Shown here in pieces: positions 1 to 12,090 of a stretch of 64,000 nt of DNA. The stretch comes from Struthidea cinerea (lineage: Eukaryota > Chordata > Aves > Passeriformes > Corcoracidae). The stretch is from contig VZTI01001657.1 in assembly GCA_013397865.1 (NCBI GenBank), positions 62,001 through 126,000 of the forward strand, in the 5' to 3' direction. The notes under the pieces were generated by a model that saw only the letters and a program-made list of their open reading frames with translations, searched no databases and was not told the DNA's origin. Positions within the stretch are counted from its first letter, which is position 1. The number at the start of each line of letters is the position of its first letter. A program made the translations under genes and the position numbers.

Positions 1-2790
1 AGAGGCAGCAGAGCTGTTCCCAGTCTTTCCAGAAAGAGAGATGATTTTGTCGTGGCAGGGCTGCTTAGAGCACTGTCAAACCCAGCCAACTTCAAGAAGC
101 AGATTCCCCAAATGTTGTGGCTTTAGTCATAGTTCGGAGTGGAAATCTGCTGCAGCTTAGGGTTATTGTGGAAGTATGTGTTATGGCAATTCACTGTTTC
201 TACTACACTAAATTTTAAACAGGCTGAAGCTGTCTCTTTTAGTAACTGTGCAAATCTGGCTGATAATACTGGTGCCAAGGCTTTTACTATGCTTCAGGAG
301 CTCAAAGCTTTTTGTCAGAATGTTGCAAACCCACAGACTAGTATTAGCAACTAAAAACTGAAAAAAATGCTTTAAACCGCAAATATGTCATGGCACCAAT
401 CTTTAAAAAAATGTTTAAAGTAAAAGCACAGACATTAATTCCTGTGAGCTGCATATGACTTGGAACCTAGACTGAAGTGTAAGATAAGTGGGAATACATC
501 CCACATACAGGAGCATGCCACAGTGCACTCTGATAACCTAGTGTGAAAACGTACAGTTGTCGCCGCAAATTCCCATACTGATGTGTGTAAGTGAATCAGC
601 TCAGAGCACTAAACCAAGCCAGTTTGGAAACTTCCCCTGGGAAGAAGGCTCAGCGAACACACGGCCAGATTGGCAGGCTGTGATGTGCTGCCCAGGCAGG
701 CAGAAGGATGGTTTGGTCTGGGGGAGGAGCCGGGGGCCCCGGCGGCTGGGCACCCCATGCTGGGCTCTGCCCGAGGTCCCGCTGAAGCACAGCGTGGCGA
801 GCCTCGTGGTCCTGTGTAAACAGATGTCCATGGGATGATTCACAAAAATGTAATTACGCACAATAGTGCAAATGTTTAATTAATCAGGTCTCATGTCCTT
901 ATTATCCCCTCACTGGCTCTCACTAATAATGACCCAGAGGAAAATTCTGTGCCTTCTGTGAATTATATTTTATTTACAAGGGTTTAATTTCTTAGATGAT
1001 TTTTCTCTTTCCTTCCTGGTTAGCACTATCAACAAGAAAATAAAATTCTGATGTCCTTTAAAAGTAAAACTTTTGACTGGCTTAAAATGCAAAAAATTAG
1101 GGAAGGCTTTGTGCTTCCTCACATGGTTTCTTTAGCCGAATAAATTAGAATAACTTAGCACTTAATACATCTCTTGCGTCACATTCGAAGGATGCATAAA
1201 TATTTGGCAGTAATCCTATGACTAAAGTTGAGAGGAAAAGAAAAGAGGTCTTGAAGGAGAAGCTGTTCTGTTTGAGCAGAGCAATTCCTTCCGAGTGGGT
1301 TTTTAATCTATATGAAGCGTTAAATCACGGAAGGGTGTCTGGAGCCCAGAATAGAGTTCCAGCCTCCTTCCCTGAAGATGCGTCTGCCACCCCCGAAAGT
1401 CAGCCACTGGAAAGAAAGTGTTAAAAAGGATATTGTTTGCATTATGGGGCCGAATTTTCCACTGGGTAATCATCAGTGAAACCTAGTCAAGGGCAAATGA
1501 GGATGGCAGGCCTGATTAATTAATGTGCTACGGTGCTAAGAGCAAGATTTATGCTATTAGTTTTACAAGAATCATTGATATTAATACTGCTAGTAAAAAT
1601 TTTGTACTGCTGTTTACTGTTTCCCTTTTTCACTGCAAATATGGTATTAAAACTACAAATGACCGTTGTGAAACGAAACATCATGGCTTTGCTCACTAAA
1701 TGTTACTCCTGCTCTACAGAAGAGCTCTTGCAGAGCTGCTATTAGACTCAAATTTGCATTATTTCCATTTAATCTACTATTTTGGAGGCTTTTAACTCTG
1801 CTGAAAAAAACCTTTACTTTAGGTTTAAGTCAACTTTTCAAATATCTCTATCCAAGATATATATTCCTACTCATGTAAATGTGAGTCCACTCCCACTTGT
1901 GCAGAATTTTATATGGAGTTTTCTGAAAAATGGAAATTAAAAAATCGCTGTGTATGCAAATAGGTATTCAAGCCTGAAAAAGACAAGTGTCATTACAAAG
2001 CATGGAGTAGAACAAAATAACATTTGGGGTATAACAAGGGCTACTGTAAAGACACTCATTCCTCTAAGCAAAAAAAATGCTTATGTAAAGCTGTTAAGTA
2101 TTTTCATCACTTTCAAGTTCATATACAGCACATTCAGAAGTATCTATTTCATAAAGTGTTAGTAGAGTCAGAGCTGACTGCTCTTGCACTATAAACACTG
2201 TTTCAGAAATGTGTTTATAGGCAGTTCTGCTTTTGTTCATTAATATGCCACAGGAAATACAGCAGTAAAATCTGAAGTTTTGGGGCGTGGATTGTGTTTT
2301 GGGGTGGAAGGAGGGGAACGTCTGTTGCAAATAAGTTTGCTCACATCATGGAGAGATGAGTGGCAACCAACCAGGTCAGTGTCAGTTCAGTTTCTATTTT
2401 CCTGATAACACACTTATGTGTTTACTTTTCCCTTAGAGCAACATGGAATATTTTGTTGGAATTATGCCTCTTCCTCTGGGGTTATTTTTTTTCCTTTCTT
2501 GACAAGAAACTCTCAATAGTCATGTATAGCTCAGTAAAGCCTTAGACTTTGCAGTTACTTTCCAAGGTCTCAGGACTGAGGCAAGCTTGCCAGGCTTTGT
2601 GGGTGGTCTTTTTGGTCTGCCTGGAGCTTTGGTTTTGTTAATTGAGCTGTAACATTTCTTTCAATGAAAAAAAGTAACTAATTTGTTTTACTTTTGTTTA
2701 TCTCTGTACAGTCACAGAACAGCCATAATTTTATACTTTATGTATAAAAGTGTCTCAGTGGTGCCTCTTGTCACAAAACTACGCACATGA
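1..2790. other. non-coding unique DNA, no gene seen
   Basis: AT-rich DNA with no recognisable exon, RNA gene or transposon. Open frames here are at most about 93 codons, have no family signature and overlap on both strands. The only compositional break is the GC/CpG-rich patch at 545-815. The stretch from about 838 to 1000 is rich in TAATTA-like motifs and could be a conserved non-coding element, but this cannot be decided from one sequence. Confidence 0.7.
545..815. other. small GC- and CpG-rich patch
   Basis: Against AT-rich flanks this stretch carries a cluster of CpG dinucleotides, including a GCCGGGGGCCCCGGC palindrome near 729-743. Frames of 93 codons (+) and 86 codons (-) overlap across it, which is what GC-rich non-coding DNA produces, and neither resembles a known family. 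It could be a small CpG island or enhancer, or a remnant of an unrecognised repeat. No TATA box or other core promoter element was seen beside it. Confidence 0.4.
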
Positions 2791-3226
2791 TTTGAGGTGC
2801 AGCCTCACCAGGACCAAGTACAGGGCGACCGTGGTCCTGCTGGCTACACTATTGCTGATACAGGCCAGGATGCCACTGGGCAGCTGGGGCACACTCTGGC
2901 TCTTGTTCAGCCACTGCTGACCAGCACCTCCAAGTCCTTTTCTACCTGACAATTTCGAGCCACTCTGCCCTCAGCCTGTGGCACTACCTGGGGTTGTTGT
3001 AACCCAAGTGCAGGACCTCGTACTTGGCCTTGCTGAGCATCATGCCATTGGCCTCAGCCCATGGATCCAGCCTGTCCAGATCCCTCTGCAGAGCCTTCCT
3101 ACCCTCCAGCAGATCAACACTCCCACCCAACTGTGTGTCATCTGCCAGCTGACTGAGGGATACTTGATCCCCTTGTCCAAATCATCAATAAAGAAATTAA
3201 ACAGGACTGGCCCCAGTACTGAGCCA
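2791..3226 (-). mobile_element. CR1 LINE fragment, RT region
   Basis: Read on the minus strand this is the middle of CR1 ORF2 reverse transcriptase. It starts with the G-S-V-L-G-P-V-L-F-N motif (catalytic-core block before the active site), then a D-D-L-D-K-G segment. After a one-base frame change it reads L-A-D-D-T, the active-site ADD motif, and then a hydrophilic helix region. Both ends are missing: there is no 3' tail at the low-coordinate end, and the 5' side stops inside RT. The frame change and stops mean it is long dead. Boundaries are good to about 10 bases. Confidence 0.88.
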
Positions 3227-6200
3227 TTGTAAGATGTATTTCAAAATACTGAGCAGGCTAAGAGAGTAACCTGAGAGAAGTGTCTCCCTTGATTTAAAAT
3301 GAAAAAGTTCATTAGGATCTCAGAAAAAATTGAATCTTCAAGCAAGCTCAGCAGCTGTAAGCACATGCCTGATGGTGGGGCATCACATGGTGGTTCTGAA
3401 GTTATTGGTACCCAATATCTTCACTGGCCCCTGCAGCTTCTTGGCTCCACAGTATCCTGCAGACCTTCGTGTCAAGCAAAGACTCAGTGATGCCATTGGC
3501 TGGGTAGCCTGTGGACTTCCCAAACTGTCTCCTAGGGTCATGCCTTCGTTTGTAATGCGAGCCACATGTGCTCGCTTGTCAACACCTCTGGGTACAGGAT
3601 GCCTGGTGCTCAACCGAAAAATCACTCTGGGAGGGAGACTAGCCTGAAACCCAGCTTGGCAATGATGCTAGCACACCAGAACTGTCTTACAGTGATGACA
3701 GCTGTTTTTTGTGGCAGAAGAAACGAGGTGCATCAAAGCATCTGGTGAGTGCAGGCCCCTCCTAATGATTGTGCACCTCTGATGATTGATTACCTGCAAT
3801 GTGTGCAGGAGGAATTCCATCTCCCTCGGACCTTGATTTGTCTGTCTGGGACAACTAGGTCACTAATGAACCTTTGCCTTTGTCATTTCCACTTGTGAAA
3901 CACAAAAGAAGTTTCAACAGAATGGTGACCTTGCCTGCCTGTAAATTAATGCAATCACTTTCATGCAGCAGGACATAATTTTCCAGTTTGCACGGGTATA
4001 GCATTCCTGCCTGAAGTCTTGTGTCTGTCAGCTCACCATTGACAGCATATCAGTGAATAGAAGCATGATTGCTGAGTTCAAGTATTTGGAAGACCTCAGT
4101 GCATTGTAATTCATGTTGTGATGTGCTTAATTCCTTGAAAAGGTTTTGTATAAATTAAGCTTCTCACTTCTGCAGAGCAGTTCATTCGGGTGTATCTCCA
4201 TCAAGCACTGGGAAAATCCAAACCACTGAGATCACTCACAGGTCTGGATTTGTTGCAAGTGATAAGGTGTCTCTTTATCCACTCTGTTTATGGTAGGCAC
4301 CAAATATGCTACAAACTTAAGAACCTTGCTAACAAGTTGCTAAGTAATGTTAAACTAGGTGACACTTCTTTGACTCGAAAATTGGTTTTTGGTTTTATAT
4401 GGCACATAAACATGGACTGAAGGGTCACACCTGCAGTATTATATCTGCAGTGTCAATTGCAACCCAGACTTACTATTCAGCTCACAAGGAATCAGTCCTG
4501 GTGTGTTGACAGTTTTGCATGACACTGTGATAAAGTAATTTAATTTCTCTGTATCATGGTTTTCCTCATTTTCTTAGGGGAAAAAAAAAAGTGAAAAAGG
4601 TAAAAAAATCTTACATAGATTTCCTACAATTATACCTCCAAAAATTTGACAACAACTTCTATGTTTTCAAAGGAGCTCTTTTCAAAGAGCCTTGCATGTA
4701 CAAGCTTGGAATATTTTTTGATTGTTTTTGGAGTGTCTGGAGAGTGTTAAATGTATTTGCATCTTAGAACAGATGAACGAATTTGGTCAGGTGAATAATG
4801 CTGTTAGGCAATACTTTCAAGGATGTTTCAATCTGAATTGTCCTGTTGGAAAACATTCCTTTGGGAAGTATAAAATAGTATCTTACATCCTTTCTGTTTT
4901 GTTAGTGTTCCTTCATTTTTAAAGCTACTTTTTTCTTTAATATTCTGCAGCTACCATCCCACTGCCCTAGCACCTAGTAGGAGACACGTGTCACCCCTAA
5001 TGGTCTAGGAGTTTGAATATATTATCGTTCTTGTTGTTTCTTAAATGTTAGACATAGAGTTGAAAGTATTTTTTTTCCTAAGATAGAACAATGATTCAGA
5101 GAAATAGAAAATAGCACTGATGAATGTGAATTAAAAAGTAGGAAAAAGAGAAAACTGATGAGGGAAACAAAAGTTTGCAGGGGTGTCTATGGAAAAATCT
5201 ACTGACAAAAAAAAAGAAATCTGCAATAATCCATTGCTAGTTGGTTTCTATTTCTATTTCTATTTCTATTTATATTTATATTGCAGAAAACATGACAATT
5301 CAATAAATACCTTTGTTACAGACTTGATAAAATCCCCTCCTTCTGTCATGTACTGCTAAACACTTCTCAGTTCCAGTGATAATGAAAGAAGATGTTACAA
5401 AACACCTTTGAAAATCAGATTGTTTAATCACCTATTGAATAAAATGGCTTAAAACTCCTCTGAGGCACTAGAACTGACCTTTTTCCCTACCATGTCTCAT
5501 AACCATTCCAAGGGACTAAAGCAAATAGTGGGCAAGAGCACAAAGGGGTACTCAGCCTGCTGTTTTGGTCATTTGTGCCACATAAAATAATGGAAAATCA
5601 GCTTAAGTCCTAAATGAAAGGAAGATAATTCTGTTAGCAATCAGAATGGGTTAAGAAAAAAGGTAAGAAAAAATAACTGGTGTATTTGAGACATTTTAAA
5701 ATGCTGTTTGATAAAAGCAGCTTGTTAATCTAATAAACTAAGAAATCTCTGATGCATTTTAATTTGTATTAACATGCCATTAATTTTAAAACCTGGAGTG
5801 GTACCACACCATTATTGCACTCAAGTAGATAATGGACAACGGACGGGTCTCAAGAACATAGTTATGAACAGCTCCTTTTCTCTGGCCACAGATGGTTGAC
5901 CCAGCCTTGTGCTGTTTAACTTTTCCCTGAGCAATGACCATAACTGATAAATAGCTGTTCCTTCCACAAGAATAGCAGTATTGCTTGTTTAGTATAGCTA
6001 GGATCCAAGAAAGTGATGGGCATCTCCATGGCTCTCTCATTAAAGGTAACCTCACAATTAAGGGGTTCTCTAATGGAAAAAAAAAAACACCTTGGCTTGT
6101 GGTTCTCATGAGCAAAGAGTGTTGTACTGTGTTTAACACCTGTAAGGCTGGCACTGAACCTGCTGGAATATTGCCCACCACTGGTCCCATGGTTCTAGAA

Positions 6201-7430
6201 GGAGCTATGATATGGAGAGAGTTCCAGGAGAGGTCCCAGGTTATGCTGGAACCTGAGTGTGAGCTGCAGTGTGGAGTGACATGCAGGACCATTTTCTCTA
6301 TTCACCAAACTCCTAACAAAACTAAGAAATGGGAAATTAAACTTAGACAAATTCTGGCTAAAATGAAGACATTTCTTCAAAATAATAGTCACTGAAACAA
6401 CACAGGCCATGATTCATACTGGGAGAAATTATTTTGGTCAAGATTTCTTTTTTTCCTTTTCTAAAAGGTATGCTTTAGTTCAAGAGCATGCGTTGTGCAG
6501 AACCAGGCATTTCCTAAGGGAAGTTTGTTGTCTTTTGTTATGATGTGTCCATACTGACATTAAACCCTATTGATCTAATCATAGGGGCTAAAGTCAATAT
6601 TTAGGTATATCAATAACACATCTGACTTTTCAAAATTCTTCATTTGATTTCATTAACCTTAACTTCTGGATGTTATTCTGCTTCTCATTGATTACTTGTA
6701 AATATAGAAGGATGAGGCTGCATTAGTGATTTTGACTACTGAATTATTATCTGTACTGTTATCACAAGGAAGTAGAATTTCATACTGTGTCCAGGTTTTT
6801 GTATATAACGTTATTGTATGTTTTCAATTTCATAAAACAAGGACATGACACTGGTAGAGAATCTTTCCTTTTTTTAGATGCATAAAGTTGGTACCTGCTT
6901 AAGTACTATATTTCTTGAGAACAGATGTAACAAGCCTCTTGCCAAAAATGTGTGAAAGTCTACCCTTCAGCTGCAGAATAACTCCCCATAGGCTGAGAGC
7001 AAAAGGTCCACTTGCCCCGGTCATCATGCAGCCTCTGATATCACTAGTGATGCTTCATTGCCAATGAGCTGGAATACCCACCAAAAAGAAAACCCAGTGC
7101 TTTCCTTCCCGACATGGATTATGGATTATATTATATAACATAAAAATTGAAAAATATTGTTAGTTAAGTCAGATGCTAGAAGCCCAGGGATGATGCTGCC
7201 TTCAGAATAAAGCACTCAGGTTACCAAAACGCACCACAGGATTTTCCTTTCAATCAATCAAGGAGGCCACTTAGGGTTTGCCTTGATCTTCAAACTTATC
7301 TTTAAGCACTTGGAAGTAAATCTGTCTTGGGGTAAATCTGAAGCATTTGAAGGTGGCTGTGCTCCATCAGGTCCAGATTCAGGAAATTTTTACAGTTTGC
7401 ATAGCTAGAGGAAGTTGTCATCTGTCATTA
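3227..7430. other. non-coding unique DNA, no gene seen
   Basis: Mostly AT-rich. A block at about 3330-3745 is richer in GC and CpG, with overlapping frames of 105 codons (+) and 80 codons (-); I do not recognise either. Frames of 136 codons (+, 5985-6395) and 168 codons (-, 5786-6292) overlap each other on opposite strands and show no domain, so I treat them as chance. A short TTTCTA repeat lies at 5245-5280. Confidence 0.65.
5245..5280. repeat. hexanucleotide microsatellite TTTCTA
   Basis: Four exact TTTCTA units followed by two TTTATA units. Simple repeat with no other feature attached. Confidence 0.9.
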
Positions 7431-8465
7431 CAGAATCACAGAATCACAGATTGAGTCAGGTTGGAAGGGACCACACTGGGTCATCTGGCTCAGCTTCCCT
7501 GCTCAAGCAGAGTCATCCCAGAGCGCATGGCAGAGGACTGGGTCCAGACAATTCTGGAATACCTCCATTGAGGGAGATTCCACAAACTCTCTGGGCAATC
7601 TGTGCCAGTGCACGATCACCTGGTTCTTCCTCATGTACAGGTGGAGCTTCTTGTGCATCAGTTTCTGCCTGCTGCTTCTTGTCCTATTGTTTGATACCAC
7701 CAAAAAGAGCTCGTCTCTGTCCTCTTCGCACCCTCTCTTCAGATACCCACAGACATTGGTGAGGTCCCCTCTCAGTCTTCTCTTCTGAGGCTGAACAGGC
7801 CCAACTCTCTCAGCCTTTCCTTACAGGAGAGATGTTCCGGTCCCCTCATCATTTTATCGCTCTCCACTGGGCCTGCTCCAGCAGCTCCCTGTCTCTCTTG
7901 TCCTGAGGAGCCCAGAACTGCACACAGCACTCCAGATGTGCCTCACCAGGGCAGAGTACAGGGGCAGGATCACCTCCCTCGACCTGCTGGCAATGCTCTT
8001 CCTAATGCACCCCAGGACACCATTGGCCTTCTTGGCCACCAGGACACACTGCTGGCTCATGGACAGCTTGTTGTCCACCAGGAACCCCAGCTCCTTCTCC
8101 TCAGAGTTGCTTCCCAGCAGATCAGACCCCAGCCTGTGCTGGTGCCTGAGGTTATTCCTTCTGCAGTGCAGGACCCTGCATTTGCCTTTGTTGTATTTCA
8201 GACAGTTCTTCTCTGCCCATCTCTCCACCCTGCTGGGGCCCTTCTGAAGGGCTGCACGGCCCTCTGGGGTATTGGCCCCTGCTCCCAGCTCTGTGTCATC
8301 AATGAACTGGCTGGGAAGCATCTGCCCCTTCGTCCAAGTCAGTGATGGAGAAGTCAAACAATACCAGGCCCAGTACTGAATCTTGGGGAACAAAAATCAT
8401 GACAGGCCTCCAACAAGACCCTTTGCCAACACTCTGGGGTTGGTTGTTGAGCCAATTCTTATTAA
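7431..8465 (-). mobile_element. CR1 LINE, 5'-truncated, 3' end intact
   Basis: Minus-strand CR1. The low-coordinate end carries the 3' terminus as CAGAATCACAGAATCACAGA, which is the inverted form of the repeated ATTCTGTG tail. An open frame at 7854-8393 (-) covers the end of the RT domain and the downstream thumb. It reads F-I-D-D-T-E-L-G where CR1 normally has F-A-D-D, so the active-site alanine is changed. Further on it has the well-kept block RSREVILPLYSALVR. A second frame at 7503-7703 (-) contains HWHRLPREFVESPS, the usual end of CR1 ORF2. The two are separated by stops and a frame change, so no functional protein is made. The 5' break near 8465 is typical of incomplete reverse transcription. 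This is the best-preserved CR1 coding remnant in the window. Confidence 0.95.
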
Positions 8466-8508
8466 TGCTAACCAACAATGACTTAAAATGCATAAGATAT
8501 ATGTAATA

Positions 8509-8533
8509 ACATATATGTATATATGTATATATA
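8509..8533. repeat. AT-rich microsatellite (ATATATGTAT)
   Basis: Alternating purine-pyrimidine ATATGT repeat just upstream of the CR1 5' break. Confidence 0.85.
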
Positions 8534-9338
8534 AACTTCCTAGTCTGAATCTTAACATTTGAAGATGACCAGTAAAAATGATTTCTTCACATGACTCTGT
8601 TGATAAGAAGGTAAAGCAACAGAGCAATTAAACCTAAGCACTATTTGGCACTATTTAGAAGTGGATATGAGGAGAGGCTTCCTACTCAGTTGAACACAGA
8701 CTGAGTCACTTGAGGAGGAAACAGGGAGCTAATGCTTTTTCTGAATTGGCGCTTTGCCACAGCCCTCTTTTGAACTGGAGGATGTGTTAAGTGAGGTTTT
8801 CCACAAATACTGCAAGTAGGTAAAATGGGAGCAGTTTTAGCACAGTTGTTTGCTAAAGGTAGGAAATAGGTTGTTAAAGAAAGTGAATGGAATGTCAGCC
8901 TTTGATGATGCTGTTTCTCATATGAAAACTCAATCAGAATAAATTTCCCCTTTCAGAGAAACTGAAGGGAAGCCTTTTATGCTGAGGAGGAATGGGCAGT
9001 ATCTCCAAATGACAAGTTCATAGACAAGACCACACTCCACTGATGTACTAAGACTGTCTGAAGCTTTACAGAGAACTCATGAGTGGTCAAGTTGAAATAA
9101 AAACCCCACCACCACAACAAAAGGCAAGCAAACAAATAAACAGAAACAAATCTGGAAAAGAAATCAATATCTATTAAAAAATAAAATGAGTAGCAGCAGA
9201 AAAAGCAGTGGGGAAAATTCAATTAAAATAAGAGAAGAAATGAGCCAATGACCTTTTCTATGAACTCCAGTATTCAAGTTTTCTATAAACACCATGTAAC
9301 TCATGCAAATATGTTGTGCCAAAAGCCTTTGAGACAAA

Positions 9339-9355
9339 GAATAAATAAATAAATA
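9339..9355. repeat. AATA microsatellite
   Basis: About four tandem AATA units. Confidence 0.85.
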
Positions 9356-9435
9356 CCATATGGAGATCCAATTGGTCACTGTGCCAGAACCAACCTTTGA
9401 AACAGGCTATGGTTCTAAACATGGGAAATGGAGAA

Positions 9436-9464
9436 GGGGGGCTAAGGGGGGTGAGGGGGATGGG
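9436..9464 (+). other. predicted G-quadruplex motif
   Basis: Four G runs of 6, 6, 5 and 3 bases separated by CTAA, TGA and AT. This fits the G3+N1-7 rule for an intramolecular quadruplex on the plus strand. No promoter or gene is recognised beside it. Confidence 0.75.
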
Positions 9465-10490
9465 AAGAGAGAAAAAGAATAAAAGACCTTTTGTTTCCTT
9501 TACAGAAGAGAGAAGGCTCATTGCTCCAGACCATTTTTGGGAGAGTTTGCTGTTCCAGGACACTTTTCTACCACAACATTGTGGTGGCATTGCTGGGTTC
9601 CTGCTCTTTGTCATATTCCGTTGCAGTCCGGGGCCTGACAGCAGCAAAGAATTTTTCTAAAATGGATTCAACTGGCTAGCATTGCATCCACCCACTCACA
9701 TGCAAAAAGTCCCAAAGTATCATCAGTCACAGATAATTTTCTGAAAATATGAACTCCTTGACAATCTCAGGAACCATGACAAAAACTCAGTGCTTTAGCA
9801 AAGATTTAGTCAATGGAACTCTCTTTTTTTAGTGACCATTTTTTCTTTTTATTCTCCCCAGTCTGAAAACACAAAAACATTCCAATGCTTTCTTATCTGA
9901 AATGGAGTGGAAGTCAAGTCTTTCTCACTGTTTTGTATACAGGTGTCACATTTAGGTATCCCTCTTCTTTTGTCAGAACTAGGTAATGAAATGTAACCCA
10001 CCACTTCTTTTTAGGACCCGCTGTTTGAAACCTTGTATAGTATACGACAGAAAAGTGGGTGTGCCTTTCCTCTTGTCACAATAGGATTTTGACTGATCTG
10101 CTCAACACCATGCTTGCAGCTCTTGAATTAGATCATTGCCATCACAAGTATTTCCAGTGGCACTGATAGTTATGCTTCAATATTAGTGGGCTTTATGAGA
10201 GAGTGGCAGTCTATGCAAGGATACCCAGTTGCTGATCACATTATGGATATAGTGGGAAACCTAACTCCACACACGATGGGATAAATGTAATGGGAAACTC
10301 TTGCCCAGCTATGTGTTCAGGGATGGGATCAACTGAAATGAAGGAAACTGTATTTCCTGTTTCTTGGCCAGAATGAGAACTTGAGGCAATAAAATAAAAA
10401 AAGAAAAACTCACCTCATGGTTCAATGGAAGTCCTAAGTCAGGTAGTTATAATCACTGAAGACTGTACGTTATGAACACACATATGTGTT

Positions 10491-10506
10491 TATATATATA
10501 TATATA
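10491..10506. repeat. TA dinucleotide microsatellite
   Basis: Eight TA units. Confidence 0.9.
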
Positions 10507-11251
10507 AGTAGGGAAAATTTATTCTATATTGTCCTGCTGAGTATCAATCTGAGAGACAGAAAACTCTCCTGTTGTGATGGATATATGTATGTAGGCTAGC
10601 ACCAGCTGAGTAAAGACATAAGAGGTGTGTGGAGAAGAGCAAGTGGGACTGAAAGAGAGAACTGAGGAAGGAGCATCTGGGGACCTTCAAACAACCCAGT
10701 GATTTCAAGGGATATAACTTCACAGCATGTATTAAAATTAAATCAAGAGAATGAGTTGACTGATGAAGAGGGAAGCTTTAATGCTCATAAAATACAATGA
10801 ACTCATTTAAATTGTCGAGGGATATGTAAGCGGACTGACTTCAAACCAAACAACCGTTTGTCTCCTTGTTTGGCAATTATTAAGTTTTAGTGTTATTAAT
10901 GTTTGCTAAATCTTAGGGTGGGCAAGGCCAACATCTGCCTCTGTAGCTGTGTTCATTGAAGTCAGCTCAGGAAGAGAAAGTTACTGGGATCTATTGTTGT
11001 ATTCTAATCATCTGCTAAATTCTTAGTAATGAAAACGTATTTAGGCATAAAATTAAGCAACTCTTAATTAAGGGAGAGATCCAAGGGAGCAGCTAGATTC
11101 TTGAAGTTCTCACTCATTTTTCCTAGACTAAATATTGAACTTTCTCCATTCAGAGGATGCTTTTCTACTGTGAATTCAAGTTAATCTAAAACACACTGAA
11201 AAACAGGTTGCATTACATCGAATTGGGGTCAGGCGTTTGCTAAAGCTATGT

Positions 11252-11876
11252 ATTGCTCAGCTTTGCAGAAAAGGACCTGGTCTTCCTAAGGGACAACAAA
11301 CTGAGCATGAAACAACTATGTGCCTTTACTGCAAAGAAAGCTGAAGATATTCTGGGCTGTGCTAGGTGGAATGCTGCCAGGAGGTCAAAGGAGGTCATTC
11401 TTTCCCTCTCCTCAGCGCTGGTGAGGCCACACCTGTAGCGCTGTGGCCAGTTCTGGACATACTGGAGAGAGTCCAGCAAAGGACCACCAAGGTGATTAAG
11501 GGAGTGAAGCATGTCTCCTGTAAGGGAAGGCTGAAAGAGCTGGCACCCTTCAGCTTGAAGAAGAGCAGGCTCAGGGGGGATATTCTCCTTAAAAAGAAGA
11601 TGCAGACAGGGTGTTTTCAACAGTATCCAGAGGCAGGACCAGAGGCAGTAGGTGTGACCTGAAACACAGGAGGTTCTACCTGAACATCAGGAAACAGTAT
11701 TTCACTGTGTGACTGATCCCTGGTACAGGCTGCCTGGGGACGTTATGGAGTCTCCATCCTTGGGATATTCAAAAGCTGCCTGGCTATGGTCCTGGGTAAT
11801 GGATCTGGGTGGCTGCAGGGGAGGCTGCACCGGTTGACCTTTATACACCCCTTCCAACCTCATCCAGTCCATAAGT
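11252..11876 (+). mobile_element. CR1 LINE, 5'-truncated, plus strand
   Basis: Plus-strand CR1 covering the end of ORF2. The frame at 11253-11438 reads A-E-K-D-L-V-F-L-R-D-N-K-L-S-M and later SKEVILSLSSALVRPHL, both CR1 C-terminal landmarks. A deletion of roughly 30 bases after the TGTGGCCAGTTCTGGA stretch and other frame breaks disable it. The 3' side ends in the CCCTTCCAACCTCATCCAGT-type 3' UTR, but the octamer tail is eroded. Confidence 0.93.
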
Positions 11877-12028
11877 CTGATAGGTGTAAGAGGTTCCTGT
11901 AAGGCTATTTCAATAGAAAATCTAGTTCAACTGCCTCCAAATAATTTAGGATCTTCGTAAGAAAGATCAGTTGCATTGGGACTGATATTCTATCTTTTTG
12001 ATGGACTTCTGAACACAAGGTATTTATT

Positions 12029-12090
12029 CTGTTGGACTCAATGATCTTGAAGGTCTCTTCCAACCCAGTGATCCTGTGATTCTGTGATTT
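12029..12090 (+). mobile_element. CR1 LINE 3' tail fragment
   Basis: A 60-bp piece of CR1 3' UTR (TTGGACTCAATGATCTTGAA, then TCTCTTCCAACCC) ending in the octamer tail ATCCTGTGATTCTGTGATT. The element 150 bp upstream already has its own 3' UTR, so this is a separate, very short insertion. Confidence 0.85.

Larger units (their letters stand above)
8466..11251. other. non-coding unique DNA, no gene seen
   Basis: No exon or RNA gene recognised. Contains AT microsatellites at 8509-8533 and 10491-10506, an AATA repeat at 9339-9355 and a G-run cluster at 9436-9464. Short overlapping frames at 9258-9679 on both strands are chance. Confidence 0.7.

Noticed and set aside
5786..6395. 168-codon (-) and 136-codon (+) frames overlapping each other
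   Set aside because: Opposite-strand overlap and no recognisable domain. Most likely chance.
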